This document shows positions 27,823-37,199 of a DNA stretch of 44,201 bases, in pieces. Source of the DNA: Aphanizomenon flos-aquae FACHB-1287 (GTDB taxonomy: Bacteria; Cyanobacteriota; Cyanobacteriia; Cyanobacteriales; Nostocaceae); contig NZ_JACJTO010000037.1 in assembly GCF_014698755.1 (NCBI RefSeq), positions 1 through 44,201 on the forward strand. Reading direction: 5' to 3'. The position numbers were made by a program, and so were the translations under genes. The notes under the pieces were generated by a model. The model ran no database searches. It was not told where the DNA came from and was given only the letters and a program-made list of their open reading frames with translations. Every line of letters starts with the position of its first letter. Position 1 is the first letter of the stretch.

Positions 27823-28608
27823 CTATATTTCTGCTGACAAGCGTAATTTTTCTGAAGTTCGTAAAATTTGCCCTGCTAAAACCGCTGCACCGAAACCATT
27901 ATCTATATTTACCACACCTATACCAGCAGCACAAGAGTTAAGCATTGTTAACAAAGGTGCTAAACCGGAAAAACTCGCACCATAACCGATACTGGTAGGA
28001 ACAGCAATGACTGGAGAATCAGTCAAACCTGCTACTACACTGGGTAAAGCCCCTTCCATACCTGCTACAACAATTAATACTGAGGCTGATTCTAACAGGT
28101 GACGGTTACTGAGTAAACGGTGTATTCCTGCTACACCTACATCCCAGAGACGTTGTACAGAAAAACCAGAAAGTTCTGCGGTGACAGCGGCCTCCTCCGC
28201 AACGGCTAAATCAGCAGTACCGGCGGAAAGAATGCCAATTTTACCAGGAAATCTGACTTCAATTATCGGGGGAACAATGGCACAAATTCGCGCTTGTTCG
28301 TAATATTGGATACCCCTAACTTTTTTTTGCAATGCAGAATATACTTGAGGTTCAATACGGGTAGCCATAACTACAGATGTTCGATGACGCATGACCTCCA
28401 TAATTTGAGCAATTTGTTCAGGAGTTTTACCAGGCCCCCAAATTACTTCCGGGAAACCGGTTCTTAATTGACGGTGGTGGTCTATTTTAGCAAACTCACC
28501 TACAGATTGATAGGCTAGGTCTTTGAGGGAGTCGAAGGCTGTCTCTGGGGTTATTTTACCATTGGCGACGGCTTCTAAGAGCGATCGCAAATTTTCGGGT
28601 TGTGTCAC
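27823..28608 (-). CDS. larB: Nickel pincer cofactor biosynthesis protein LarB
   Basis: 261 aa. LarB carboxylates and hydrolyses the nicotinic acid adenine dinucleotide pyridinium ring, the first step toward the nickel-pincer nucleotide cofactor of lactate racemase. Seen: N-terminal LLEAVANGKITPETAFDSL, the FPEVIWGPGKTPEQI segment, and a C-terminal AIR-carboxylase (PurE-like) domain with LSAGTADLAVAEEAA, VAGMEGALPSVVAGL and VPTSIGYG. Neither larC nor larE is in the window. In organisms without lactate racemase LarB may serve another racemase-like enzyme; that is inference. Confidence 0.93.
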   Translation of the reverse strand: MTQPENLRSLLEAVANGKITPETAFDSLKDLAYQSVGEFAKIDHHRQLRTGFPEVIWGPGKTPEQIAQIMEVMRHRTSVVMATRIEPQVYSALQKKVRGIQYYEQARICAIVPPIIEVRFPGKIGILSAGTADLAVAEEAAVTAELSGFSVQRLWDVGVAGIHRLLSNRHLLESASVLIVVAGMEGALPSVVAGLTDSPVIAVPTSIGYGASFSGLAPLLTMLNSCAAGIGVVNIDNGFGAAVLAGQILRTSEKLRLSAEI

Positions 28609-28873
28609 AGCAATTTTAGATTTTAAGTGAATATAATTATCCTTGATATGCGCTTGATATACACAAACATCAATTTATACTATAAATCTATTTTATAGGA
28701 ATCCGGTTTGATTTATGCAAGGGTAAAGCAAAAGCTAAACCCCTACTTGTCACGGCTTCTTGTGTACGAAATTTGTTCAAAATATTGCCTTTGCTTTTAG
28801 GTTGATTATGTTTATAACCTTAATGATACCATATCAAAAGTAGATTAAGTAAGTCCATAAATTTAATCAAACC

Positions 28874-30631
28874 ATGAACAAATACACCAATAAAAACAAG
28901 TATCTAAATATTTTAAATAAATTCATGATTAGCCTGATATGTTATATTTTTATGATAAACATATCTATGGGTTATTCTCAAGATAAAACCGTAACTATTC
29001 AAGATAAAGCTATACCTGTTGCCCAAAACTCAGAAATTGTGAATAAAATAGATGGAACTCCTGTGTTATTAGGAAATACAACACTATTTGTAATTCAGAA
29101 AAATGTCGGTTCATTTTCTCACCAAGAGCGAGCGCAAGCTGTCACCAATAGACTAGAAAAAATTGCTAATGATCCATTAATATCTATGGATAAATTGCGA
29201 GTTGTAGAAGATTCAGATACAACTAATATTGTGATAGGGGATAAAACATTATTTACCATCACAGACAAAGATGCTAAAGCTGTAAATAAAACAAGACAAA
29301 TACTAGCAGAAAAATGTATAGAAATAATTAGAAATGCCATCAATCAATACAGAAAAGAACGTAGCTTATATAATATTTTGAAGGGGCTATTTTATACTTT
29401 TATTTCAACAGTAATTTTATTCGTGTTCCTGAAAGTGTTTAATCAAGTTTATCCCAGAATTATTACTAAATTACAAAATTGGAGAGGAATTAGAATTCCT
29501 GAGTTAAGAATTCAAAATATAGAACTTTTACCCACAGCTAGAGTCAGTAATATTGTGACTAGGCTAGTTAAGATTATCTGCATAATTATAGTAATTAGTA
29601 TTTTATATATCTACATTTCTTTAGTTTTAAGTTTTTTTCCTTGGACAAAACAAATAAGTTCTAGACTTATTAGTTATTTTCTAGGAGCAATTTATAAAAG
29701 TTGGTTAGCATTTGCCGATTATTTACCTAATATATTTGCATTAGCATTAATTTTCTTCATTACCCACTACAGTCTTAAATTTATTCGCTATATTTTCACA
29801 GAATTGGGTAATGGAAATATATCCATTTCCGGCTTTTATAATGACTGGGCAGAACCAACTTATAAACTGGTATTCTTAATTATAGTCGCCCTAGCATTAG
29901 TCTTAGCATTTCCTTATTTACCAGGATTTGGTTCACCAGCTTTTCAGGGTATCTCAGTATTTTTAGGTGTTTTATTTTCATTAGGTTCAACGGCTGTTAT
30001 TACTAATGTTGTCGCGGGAACTATTCTTATTTATACTCGTGCTTTCCAAATAGGCGATCGCATTAAAATTGGTGACGCTATAGGTGATATAGTAGAAAAA
30101 ACCCTGCTAGTTACCCGCATTCGTACCATTAAAAATGTGATCATTACTATTCCTAATGGAACTGTATTAACTAGCCAAATTATCAACTATAGTTCCCTAT
30201 CACAAGACCCTAATTATTATCTAATATTAAATACTACAATCACACTGGGGTATGATGTGCCTTGGCGAAAAGTTCATCAAGTTTTAATTGATGCAGCAAT
30301 AGCAACAAATAATATTTTACCAGAGCCTGTTCCCTTTGTATTCCAAACCAGTTTAGATGATTTTTATGTCAGCTATGAATTAAATGCTTATACCAATAAA
30401 CCTATACTCATGGCAAGTATTTATTCAGAACTCCACCAAAACATTCAAGATAAATGTAATGAAGCAGAAATTGAAATTCTGTCTCCCCATTACTCTGCTG
30501 TCAGAGACGGTAATCAGACGACTATACCAGAAAATTATTTGCCTCAAGATTACAAATCACCAGGATTTCGGCTATCTTATTTAAATAATCTGTTCAACCC
30601 TGATAACAGTAAAAATACACCAGATTCATGA
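28874..30631 (+). CDS. MscS-family mechanosensitive channel with extracytoplasmic N-terminal domain
   Basis: 585 aa. Seen: a signal-like hydrophobic segment at about 18-35, a soluble region to about 165 that should face the periplasm, then several transmembrane helices (about 170-190, 225-260, 280-300, 330-352, 360-388). The pore-lining helix and beta domain follow: SLGSTAVITNVVAGTIL, GDRIKIGDAIGDIVEK, TIPNGTVLTSQIINYS. This is the MscS fold that releases solutes under membrane tension. The larger N-terminus resembles MscK/YbdG-style family members. A second, shorter MscS homologue starts 36 nt downstream. Confidence 0.93.
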   Translation: MNKYTNKNKYLNILNKFMISLICYIFMINISMGYSQDKTVTIQDKAIPVAQNSEIVNKIDGTPVLLGNTTLFVIQKNVGSFSHQERAQAVTNRLEKIANDPLISMDKLRVVEDSDTTNIVIGDKTLFTITDKDAKAVNKTRQILAEKCIEIIRNAINQYRKERSLYNILKGLFYTFISTVILFVFLKVFNQVYPRIITKLQNWRGIRIPELRIQNIELLPTARVSNIVTRLVKIICIIIVISILYIYISLVLSFFPWTKQISSRLISYFLGAIYKSWLAFADYLPNIFALALIFFITHYSLKFIRYIFTELGNGNISISGFYNDWAEPTYKLVFLIIVALALVLAFPYLPGFGSPAFQGISVFLGVLFSLGSTAVITNVVAGTILIYTRAFQIGDRIKIGDAIGDIVEKTLLVTRIRTIKNVIITIPNGTVLTSQIINYSSLSQDPNYYLILNTTITLGYDVPWRKVHQVLIDAAIATNNILPEPVPFVFQTSLDDFYVSYELNAYTNKPILMASIYSELHQNIQDKCNEAEIEILSPHYSAVRDGNQTTIPENYLPQDYKSPGFRLSYLNNLFNPDNSKNTPDS

Positions 30632-30667
30632 ATGTAAATTAACTTTTTATTTAATAAGGAGTAACTT

Positions 30668-31597
30668 GTGGAAAATGCTTCAAAGACAATTCAAAACTTA
30701 CTGGCGGATGCTATAGTTGTCAAATTGATTGAAGTAACTTCAGGAATTATTATAGTTGCCATTGTTTTCCGAATTTTAGCTCAAGTTTTACCGCGCCAAG
30801 TTCAAGACAGTGATTTGCGCTATCATATCCGCAAAGCCATTACCTTCATTGGCTATGCAATTATGGCTTTATTAATTGTTTTGATATTTAGTGATAGCCT
30901 GGGAAAACTAACAGTAATTTTTGGGGTAATTGGTGCTGGTGTCGCCTTTGCATTACAAGAAGTAATTGGGAGTTTTGCTGGTTGGGTAGCTATTTCCTTA
31001 GGTCAATATTACAAACCAGGAGATAGAGTATTACTGGGTGGGATAATGGGAGATGTTATAGATATTAGTATTTTGCGGACTACCTTAATGGAGTGCGGTG
31101 CTTGGGTAAAAGCTGATCTTTATAATGGTCGTATTGTCAGAATTGCTAATAGTTTTGTATTTAAAGAACCCGTATTTAATTATTCGGCAGATTTTCCCTT
31201 TGTATGGGATGAAATTACTGTACCAGTAAAATACGGGAGCGATCGCTCTTTAACCAGAGAAATTCTGCAACAGGTAGCTAACGAAGTTGTCGGGGAATAT
31301 ATGCCTCAAGCCAAGGCACAATGGCAACACATGGTACACAAATATTTAATTGAAGATGCCAAAATTGAACCTGCTGTCACCCTAGCAGCTAACGACAACT
31401 GGCTAGAATTTACCCTGCGTTATATAGTGGACTACAAACAACGTCGAGGCAAAAAAGATATCATCTTTAGTCGGATTCTTGACGAATTCGACAACACAAA
31501 CGGAAGTATAAGCATTGCTTCCACCACCATTCATATAGTAGAAACACCCGCATTTAACGTCAAACTTGTGGACAACAGAAATGAAATATCCCAATAA
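30668..31597 (+). CDS. MscS-family channel, short form
   Basis: 309 aa, starting at a GTG preceded by AAGGAG with 6-nt spacing. Seen: three N-terminal hydrophobic segments, then VIGAGVAFALQEVIGSFAGWV (pore helix) and GDRVLLGGIMGDVIDI (beta domain), followed by an alpha/beta C-terminal domain. It is close to the size of E. coli MscS (286 aa). The beta domain is longer than usual (LMECGAWVKADLYNGRIVRI). Being 36 nt behind the larger paralogue suggests one transcript and perhaps two thresholds of osmotic relief; the latter is inference. Confidence 0.92.
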   Translation: MENASKTIQNLLADAIVVKLIEVTSGIIIVAIVFRILAQVLPRQVQDSDLRYHIRKAITFIGYAIMALLIVLIFSDSLGKLTVIFGVIGAGVAFALQEVIGSFAGWVAISLGQYYKPGDRVLLGGIMGDVIDISILRTTLMECGAWVKADLYNGRIVRIANSFVFKEPVFNYSADFPFVWDEITVPVKYGSDRSLTREILQQVANEVVGEYMPQAKAQWQHMVHKYLIEDAKIEPAVTLAANDNWLEFTLRYIVDYKQRRGKKDIIFSRILDEFDNTNGSISIASTTIHIVETPAFNVKLVDNRNEISQ

Positions 31598-31617
31598 GAA
31601 ACCAATAGCTCAAACTC

Positions 31618-31664
31618 TTCCTCTCTGCGCCTCTGCGTGTTAGCGAAGCGGGGCGAAGCCTGAC
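31618..31664. repeat. Composite dispersed repeat downstream of the MscS pair
   Basis: TCCTCTCTGCGCCTCTGCGTG is followed by TTAGCGAAGCGGGGCGAAGCC, which contains GCGAAGC twice. The first half matches the repeat inside the AsnB-like gene (4283-4330). The second half is a frequent intergenic unit in Nostocales genomes as far as I know. Confidence 0.65.
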
Positions 31665-31671
31665 GAATTAC

Positions 31672-33456
31672 CTACTTCGTAACTTTAATTTCATGAATAT
31701 TCCAAAAAGCACCACCGAGAGCGGAAAATTGAATACCTTGAAAACGGTTGCGAATTGCTGATAGAGAATAGGAATTAACCAAATAAATAAAAGGTAAATA
31801 TTCTTGTGTTAATTGTTGACTTTCGCCATAAATTTCCTTTAATTTAGCCTCATCAAATTCCTGCGCTCCTTGAATATAAAGTTCATTAATTTTCTTTTCC
31901 CAGTCAGCAACCTCCCAACCTACAATTGGTTTTTGTCCCGCTTGAGGTTTTTGATTAAACATATGTAAACCACCTTCAGGAGACCACACATTTGCACCAT
32001 CATTAGGTTCTAAACCTCCTGTTAAACCGATTAAACAAGCATCCCAATCTAAAGTATTAGAAAGTTTGTCTATGAAGGTATTCCAAGCTAAAGGTGTGAA
32101 ATCTACTTGAATACCGATTTTACTTAAATCCTGTTTAATTTGTGAACCCATTGATTCTCGGATTCTATTCCCAGCATTTGTTAATAATGCAAATCTCACC
32201 TCGTTACCTTGATCATCTACTAAAAGATTTTTTTCATTATATTTAAATCCTCCTTGTATTAGCAATTCCTTAGCTTTTTCAGGATTATATTTATAAACCT
32301 TTAAGCCTTTTTCTGGTGATAAAAAATAAGGACTTTGGACAGAAATAGGAGAATTTTGAGGTGTACCTAAACCACGAAAAGTGTTATTTAACATGGTTTG
32401 TCTATCAATAGCATAGGCTACCGCTTGACGAAATTGGACATTATTAAACCATTTAGATTTAATAGGATCAACCAATAGTTTATCATTTCTTTTTCCCTTA
32501 TTTAAATTAAAAGAAATAAAGGAAGTGCTAGAACTAGGACCACCATTATATATTTTAAAATTACCTTGTTTTTCCTGAACTTTTAATAAGGAGAAATAGT
32601 CGGGAGAAACCCCAATAGAATCTAAATCACCAGAACGAAATTGGAGTAAAGAAGTATCAGTTGATTCGACAATTTGCCAAATTATGCGTTCAATATATGG
32701 TTGGGGTTTTCCTTGAGTATCTTTCCGCCAATAATAGGGGTTACGACGAAAAATTATCCGTTGACTAGTATCATATCTTTCCAGTTTGTAAGGTCCATTA
32801 ACAATCAGTTCTTCGGGAGGAGTATCCACACCCCATTTACTTAAAAATTCCAGTTTACCATCTTTATTTTTAGTTTTGACTGATTTTTCTAAGATATGAG
32901 CAGGTAAAATAGACGATCCTGTACTCAGCAAAAAAGGTCTAAATGGTTCGGGTACACTAAATTCTACTCTTGTATTATCTATTTTTTTGACTGTTGGTAA
33001 TTTGCGATCTTTCCCCACTCTTAAAACATCTCTAGTGTCTGTGGGTATGTCTTGATTTAGATAAATATCATTGTAGGTAAATACGACATCATCAACTGTT
33101 AATGGTTCTCCGTCTGACCATTTTAAACCTTCGCGCATGGTAAAGGTAATTTTGGTTTTATCTGGTGATATTTCCCATGATTGGGCTAACGCACCTTCTA
33201 TTTTTCCGTCAATGGGATTTTGAGTTAATAATCCTTCATAAGTGTAACCAAAAATATTTGGTGATTCGGAACTTAGTGCAGCATTAAATGTTTTTGGATC
33301 ACTGAGAATACTAGTTACTAATTGGGGTACTTGAGCGGTGCTAGTTTTTAATTTGGTTGGGTTACAAGCGGTAATGGTCATTGTCGTGAAAGCAATAATA
33401 ATTATTAGTAACCAAAGACGTTTTGTGGAATTGAATAGTTTTTCTGTTAATGTCAT
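31672..33456 (-). CDS. ABC transporter substrate-binding lipoprotein, peptide/nickel type (SBP family 5)
   Basis: 594 aa. Seen: a lipoprotein signal (RLWLLIIIIAF) with lipobox ITAC and lipid-anchored Cys31, then a full family-5 binding protein: TYEGLLTQNP, GLKWSDGEPLTVDDVVFTYNDI, NGPYKLERYD, AYAIDRQTML. Such proteins deliver oligopeptides or similar ligands to an inner-membrane ABC permease. No permease or ATPase gene is near, so it must use one encoded elsewhere. It is the downstream member of a tandem pair with the gene at 33555-35336, to which it is near-identical over long stretches. Confidence 0.94.
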   Translation of the reverse strand: MTLTEKLFNSTKRLWLLIIIIAFTTMTITACNPTKLKTSTAQVPQLVTSILSDPKTFNAALSSESPNIFGYTYEGLLTQNPIDGKIEGALAQSWEISPDKTKITFTMREGLKWSDGEPLTVDDVVFTYNDIYLNQDIPTDTRDVLRVGKDRKLPTVKKIDNTRVEFSVPEPFRPFLLSTGSSILPAHILEKSVKTKNKDGKLEFLSKWGVDTPPEELIVNGPYKLERYDTSQRIIFRRNPYYWRKDTQGKPQPYIERIIWQIVESTDTSLLQFRSGDLDSIGVSPDYFSLLKVQEKQGNFKIYNGGPSSSTSFISFNLNKGKRNDKLLVDPIKSKWFNNVQFRQAVAYAIDRQTMLNNTFRGLGTPQNSPISVQSPYFLSPEKGLKVYKYNPEKAKELLIQGGFKYNEKNLLVDDQGNEVRFALLTNAGNRIRESMGSQIKQDLSKIGIQVDFTPLAWNTFIDKLSNTLDWDACLIGLTGGLEPNDGANVWSPEGGLHMFNQKPQAGQKPIVGWEVADWEKKINELYIQGAQEFDEAKLKEIYGESQQLTQEYLPFIYLVNSYSLSAIRNRFQGIQFSALGGAFWNIHEIKVTK

Positions 33457-33554
33457 AGGTTATTACCAGATATTAATATGAGAATGATTTAGACTCTAGC
33501 CAACCTAGAAAGTTTTTGGTGATTGGTAATTAGTAAGAATTTCTTCACTATTAC

Positions 33555-35336
33555 CTATTTCGTAACTTTAATTTCATGAATATTCCAAAAAGCACCACCA
33601 AGGACAGAAAATTGGATACCTTCAAAACGATTTCTAATTGCTGACATAGCAGAGGAATTTACCAAATAAATAAAAGGTAAATACTCCTGTATTAATTGTT
33701 GACTTTCCCCATAAATTTCCTTGACTTTCACCTCATCAAATTCCTGTGCGCCCTGAATATAAAGTTCATTAATTTTCACTTCCCAAGGTGCAACTTCTCT
33801 CCCTTCTATGGGCTTTTGTCCAGCTTGGGGTTTCTGATTAAACATATGTAATCCCCCGTCAGGTGACCAAACATTAGCACCATCATTAGGTTCTAATCCA
33901 TCAATTAAACCTAATAAACCAGCCTCCCAATCTAAAGTATTAGATATCTTACCTATAAAAGTATTCCATGCCAAGGGAGTAAAATCAACTTGAATGCCAA
34001 TTTTACTCAAATCTTGTTTAATTTGCGAACCCATTGATTCCCGAATTTTATTACCAGCATTGGTGAGTAAACTAAATCTGACTTCGTTACCTTGATTATC
34101 CACTAAAAGATTTTTGTCATTATATTTGAATCCTGCTTTTATTAGTAATTCCTTCGCTTTATCAGGATTATATTTATAAACTTTTAGTCCCTTTTCTGGT
34201 GATAAAAAATAAGGACTTAGAACAGAAATAGAAGAATTTTGGAAAGTACCCAAACCACGAAAAGTATTATTTAACATGGTTTGTCTATCAATAGCATAAG
34301 CTACCGCTTGGCGAAATTGGACATTATTAAACCATTGAGATTTAATAGGATCAACTAATGGTTGATTATTTCTTTTCCCTTTATTTAAGTTGAAAGAAAG
34401 AAATAAAGTGCTAGAACTTTGACCACCATTATATATTGTAAAATTTCCTTGTTTTTCCTGAACTTTTAACAGCGAAAAATAATCAGGGGAAACACTAATA
34501 GAATCTAAATCACCGGAACGAAATTGAAGTAAAGAAGCATCTGTTGATTCCACAATTTGCCAAATTATCCGTTCAATATAAGGTTGTGATTTACCTTGAG
34601 CATCTTTACGCCAATAATAGGGATTACGGCGAAAAATTATCCGTTGACTTGTATCATATCTTTCAATTTTATAAGGTCCATTAACAATAATTTCTTCTGG
34701 GGGAGTATCAACACTCCATTTACTCAAAAATTCCAGTTTACTATCTTTATCTTTTGTTTTCACTGATTTTTCTAAAATATGATCAGGTAAAATAGATGCC
34801 CTTGTATTTAGCAAAAAAGGTCTAAATGGTTCAGGTACACTAAATTCTACTCTTTTATTATCTATTTTTTTCACAGTTGGTAATTTGCGATCTTTACCAA
34901 TTCTCAAAACATCTCTAGTATCTGTGGGAATTTTTTCATTTAAATAAATATCATTGTAGGTAAATACGACATCATCAACTGTTAATGGTTGTCCGTCTGA
35001 CCATTTTAAACCCTCACGTATGGTAAAGGTAATTTTGGTTTTATCAGGTGATATTTCCCATGATTGAGCTAATGCTCCTTCTATTTTACCGTTAATAGGA
35101 TTTTGCGTTAATAATCCTTCATAAGTAAGATCAAAAATATTTGGTGATTCAGAACCAAGTGCCGCATTAAATGTTTTTGGATCATTCAGAATACTTCTGA
35201 CTAATTGGGGAACTTGAGCCGCATTGGTTTTTAATTGAATTGGGTTACAAGCGGTAATTGTCATTGCTGTAAATGCAATAATTGTGATTAATAAGAAAAA
35301 GCGTTTCGTAAGATTGAGTATTTTTTGTAATGTCAT
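33555..35336 (-). CDS. ABC transporter substrate-binding lipoprotein, tandem paralogue
   Basis: 593 aa. Seen: signal segment FFLLITIIAFTAM and lipobox ITAC with Cys30; the same family-5 landmarks as its neighbour (LTYEGLLTQNP, GLKWSDGQPLTVDDV, AYAIDRQTML). Differences from the neighbour lie mostly in scattered residues, including the loop after PYYWRKD and the region GLTGGLEPND/GLIDGLEPND near the C-terminus, which may tune ligand choice. The 98-bp gap between the genes carries no permease or obvious promoter. Recent tandem duplication is the simplest origin. Confidence 0.94.
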   Translation of the reverse strand: MTLQKILNLTKRFFLLITIIAFTAMTITACNPIQLKTNAAQVPQLVRSILNDPKTFNAALGSESPNIFDLTYEGLLTQNPINGKIEGALAQSWEISPDKTKITFTIREGLKWSDGQPLTVDDVVFTYNDIYLNEKIPTDTRDVLRIGKDRKLPTVKKIDNKRVEFSVPEPFRPFLLNTRASILPDHILEKSVKTKDKDSKLEFLSKWSVDTPPEEIIVNGPYKIERYDTSQRIIFRRNPYYWRKDAQGKSQPYIERIIWQIVESTDASLLQFRSGDLDSISVSPDYFSLLKVQEKQGNFTIYNGGQSSSTLFLSFNLNKGKRNNQPLVDPIKSQWFNNVQFRQAVAYAIDRQTMLNNTFRGLGTFQNSSISVLSPYFLSPEKGLKVYKYNPDKAKELLIKAGFKYNDKNLLVDNQGNEVRFSLLTNAGNKIRESMGSQIKQDLSKIGIQVDFTPLAWNTFIGKISNTLDWEAGLLGLIDGLEPNDGANVWSPDGGLHMFNQKPQAGQKPIEGREVAPWEVKINELYIQGAQEFDEVKVKEIYGESQQLIQEYLPFIYLVNSSAMSAIRNRFEGIQFSVLGGAFWNIHEIKVTK

Positions 35337-35391
35337 GGTTTTAATATTTTGATATTCCTGATACTGGTAATTAAATATAAATTATTTACTC

Positions 35392-35937
35392 TTATTCATA
35401 GTTTTGTGAATATGTTTCTCCATTTTTTATCTTTGCTAATAAACCTATTTTTTCAAATTTTTCAGAGGCAGGTGGTATTTCTGATTTCCAGTGATAACTC
35501 AAATCTCTTAACCAAGATACTATGAGGGTTTTCAAATAGAAATTAAATATTGTCTTCTCACAAAATTCTGAATCATAATGACTAAGAATTTTTCCTGTAT
35601 TTAATGATATCTCTGGTTTATAAAATACACCATTAGTAGATTTAAAAACATTAATTTCTGTTAAATTTGCTAACATAACAAATCGCGGGTTTGTTTGAGA
35701 GTTTTGTAAATACAGATTGCTGACTTTTGATAAATTATTTTCATGACTTTCTAGAATTTCTTGCGCTTTGACATCTACTAATAATGCAATTTGCTGATTT
35801 TGATCTAAGACGATAATATCTGGAGAAGACAGTTGAAATAAACTTTCTATTTTCTCCGGTGAATCAAATTGATTATTCCAAATACTAGAAATGAGTCTGA
35901 TTTTAATTAGTTCTTCTGGTTTTTCTAAACTAAACAT
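35392..35937 (-). CDS. PD-(D/E)XK-fold-like protein, function unknown
   Basis: 181 aa. Seen: SSPDIIVLDQNQQIALLVDVKA, which fits the core of restriction-endonuclease-like folds, with Asp40 and the DVK pair Asp55/Lys57 as metal and catalytic residues. The remainder (MLANLTEINVFKS, then a helical C-terminus with conserved-looking Trp residues) resembles cyanobacterial hypothetical proteins rather than a typed restriction enzyme. No methyltransferase is adjacent. It is 27 nt downstream of... no gene on its 3' side; its 5' neighbour ispF ends 26 nt away on the same strand, so shared transcription with ispF is likely. Confidence 0.72.
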   Translation of the reverse strand: MFSLEKPEELIKIRLISSIWNNQFDSPEKIESLFQLSSPDIIVLDQNQQIALLVDVKAQEILESHENNLSKVSNLYLQNSQTNPRFVMLANLTEINVFKSTNGVFYKPEISLNTGKILSHYDSEFCEKTIFNFYLKTLIVSWLRDLSYHWKSEIPPASEKFEKIGLLAKIKNGETYSQNYE

Positions 35938-35963
35938 TCTGTGATTCTCCTATTAGTTATGAA

Positions 35964-36446
35964 TTAATCACCACTTACTAACAAAACTACAGCATAAGCA
36001 CAAATACCTTCTTCTCTTCCCGTTGGACCAAGTTTTTCATTAGTTGTAGCTTTGACACCAATTTGATTTGGTTCTACTTCTAAAACTGCGGCTAATTTAT
36101 CCCGCATTTTAGAAATATGGGGTTTTAATTTGGGACGTTCAGCCACAACGACAGAATCAATATTGCCGATTTTCCAACCTTGTTCCCGAATCAATTGATG
36201 TATTTGTTTTAATAATACCAAACTATCAGCCCCAGCCCATTTAGGATCTGTTGGGGGAAAATAATGACCAATATCCCCTAAAGATAATGCTCCTAGCATA
36301 GCGTCCATGATAGCATGGGTCAAAACATCAGCATCACTGTGTCCTAACAAACCGAGTTCATGGGGAATGTGAATACCGCCTAAAATTAAATGGCGATCGC
36401 TCACCAATCTGTGTATATCATAACCATTACCAATTCTGATGTTCAT
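35964..36446 (-). CDS. ispF: 2-C-methyl-D-erythritol 2,4-cyclodiphosphate synthase
   Basis: 160 aa, full length. Fifth enzyme of the methylerythritol phosphate route to isoprenoids (carotenoids, phytol, quinones in cyanobacteria); makes the cyclodiphosphate with release of CMP. Seen: GNGYDIHRL with the metal-binding Asp/His pair, [17 protein letters not shown] with the third metal histidine, and the C-terminal [19 protein letters not shown]. Start ATG at 36446 gives [12 protein letters not shown], the standard beginning. trmD lies 57 nt upstream on the same strand. Confidence 0.97.
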   Translation of the reverse strand: MNIRIGNGYDIHRLVSDRHLILGGIHIPHELGLLGHSDADVLTHAIMDAMLGALSLGDIGHYFPPTDPKWAGADSLVLLKQIHQLIREQGWKIGNIDSVVVAERPKLKPHISKMRDKLAAVLEVEPNQIGVKATTNEKLGPTGREEGICAYAVVLLVSGD

Positions 36447-36447
36447 A

Positions 36448-36480
36448 GTAAGTTGTTAGTTGTCAGTAGTTAGTTGTTAG
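36448..36480. repeat. Short tandem TTAGTTGTTAG/TTGTCAG-type repeat
   Basis: AGTTGTTAGTTGTCAGTAGT followed by TAGTTGTTAG: near-tandem 7-nt units between trmD and ispF, of the kind called short tandemly repeated repetitive (STRR) sequences in filamentous cyanobacteria. Confidence 0.6.
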
Positions 36481-36503
36481 GTGCAAAAGAATATTTTTCT
36501 CCC

Positions 36504-37199
36504 CTACTCCCCCTGCTCTTCTTGCCATTGTTTCAGTAAATCGGGACGACGGGAAGCTGTGCGCTGAATTTGTTGTTCAAAGCGCCAACGAGCAATTGCC
36601 CCATGATTACCACTTAGTAGCACATCTGGAACCTTCCAGCCACGAAAATTAGCAGGACGGGTGTACTGAGGAAAATCTAATAAACCCTCCTCAAAGCTTT
36701 CATTTTTGAGAGATTCCTCCTTACCCACAGTTCCCGGAAGCAACCGCACCACACCATTAATCAAAACCATAGAGGGAATTTCCCCTCCTGTCAGGATAAA
36801 ATCCCCCAAAGAAATCTCACGAGTTACCAAATTTAGCACCCTGTCATCTACCCCTTCATAATGACCACAAATCACAACCAACTGCTCGTAATTCGTGGCT
36901 AATTCGCGCAGCAAGGGCTGATTCATCGGTTGTCCTTGGGGACTCATCAAAATCACATCCCGGCGGGGTAGAATCGGCAAAGACTCCACAGCCGCAAAAA
37001 TCGGTTCTGGTTTCATCAACATTCCCACCCCACCACCATAAGGTTGATCATCCACCTTGTGATGCTTATCTGTGGTAAAATCTCTAGGATTAACCAGATG
37101 CACCTGAGCAATCTGTCTAGCTAAAGCCTTACCTAATAAACCAGAATGGAGAATAGAAGTAAAACAGTCAGGAAAAAGTGTAACTATATCAAAACGCAC
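36504..37199 (-). CDS. trmD: tRNA (guanine-N1-)-methyltransferase
   Basis: 231 aa, typical length. Methylates G37 of tRNAs with S-adenosylmethionine, which prevents frameshifting. Seen: MRFDIVTLFPDCF start, DDQPYGGGVGMLMKPEP, VVICGHYEGVDDRV, and the SPOUT knot segment SLGDFILTGGEIPSMVLINGVVRLLPG. In this genome it is next to ispF rather than in the rpsP-rimM-rplS cluster common in other bacteria. The upstream spacer to cphB is divergent and long. Confidence 0.97.
   Translation of the reverse strand: MRFDIVTLFPDCFTSILHSGLLGKALARQIAQVHLVNPRDFTTDKHHKVDDQPYGGGVGMLMKPEPIFAAVESLPILPRRDVILMSPQGQPMNQPLLRELATNYEQLVVICGHYEGVDDRVLNLVTREISLGDFILTGGEIPSMVLINGVVRLLPGTVGKEESLKNESFEEGLLDFPQYTRPANFRGWKVPDVLLSGNHGAIARWRFEQQIQRTASRRPDLLKQWQEEQGE

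Noticed and set aside
36448-36480. CRISPR-like repeat
   Set aside because: Units are 7 nt with no spacers; it is a short tandem repeat. No CRISPR array was seen anywhere in the window.
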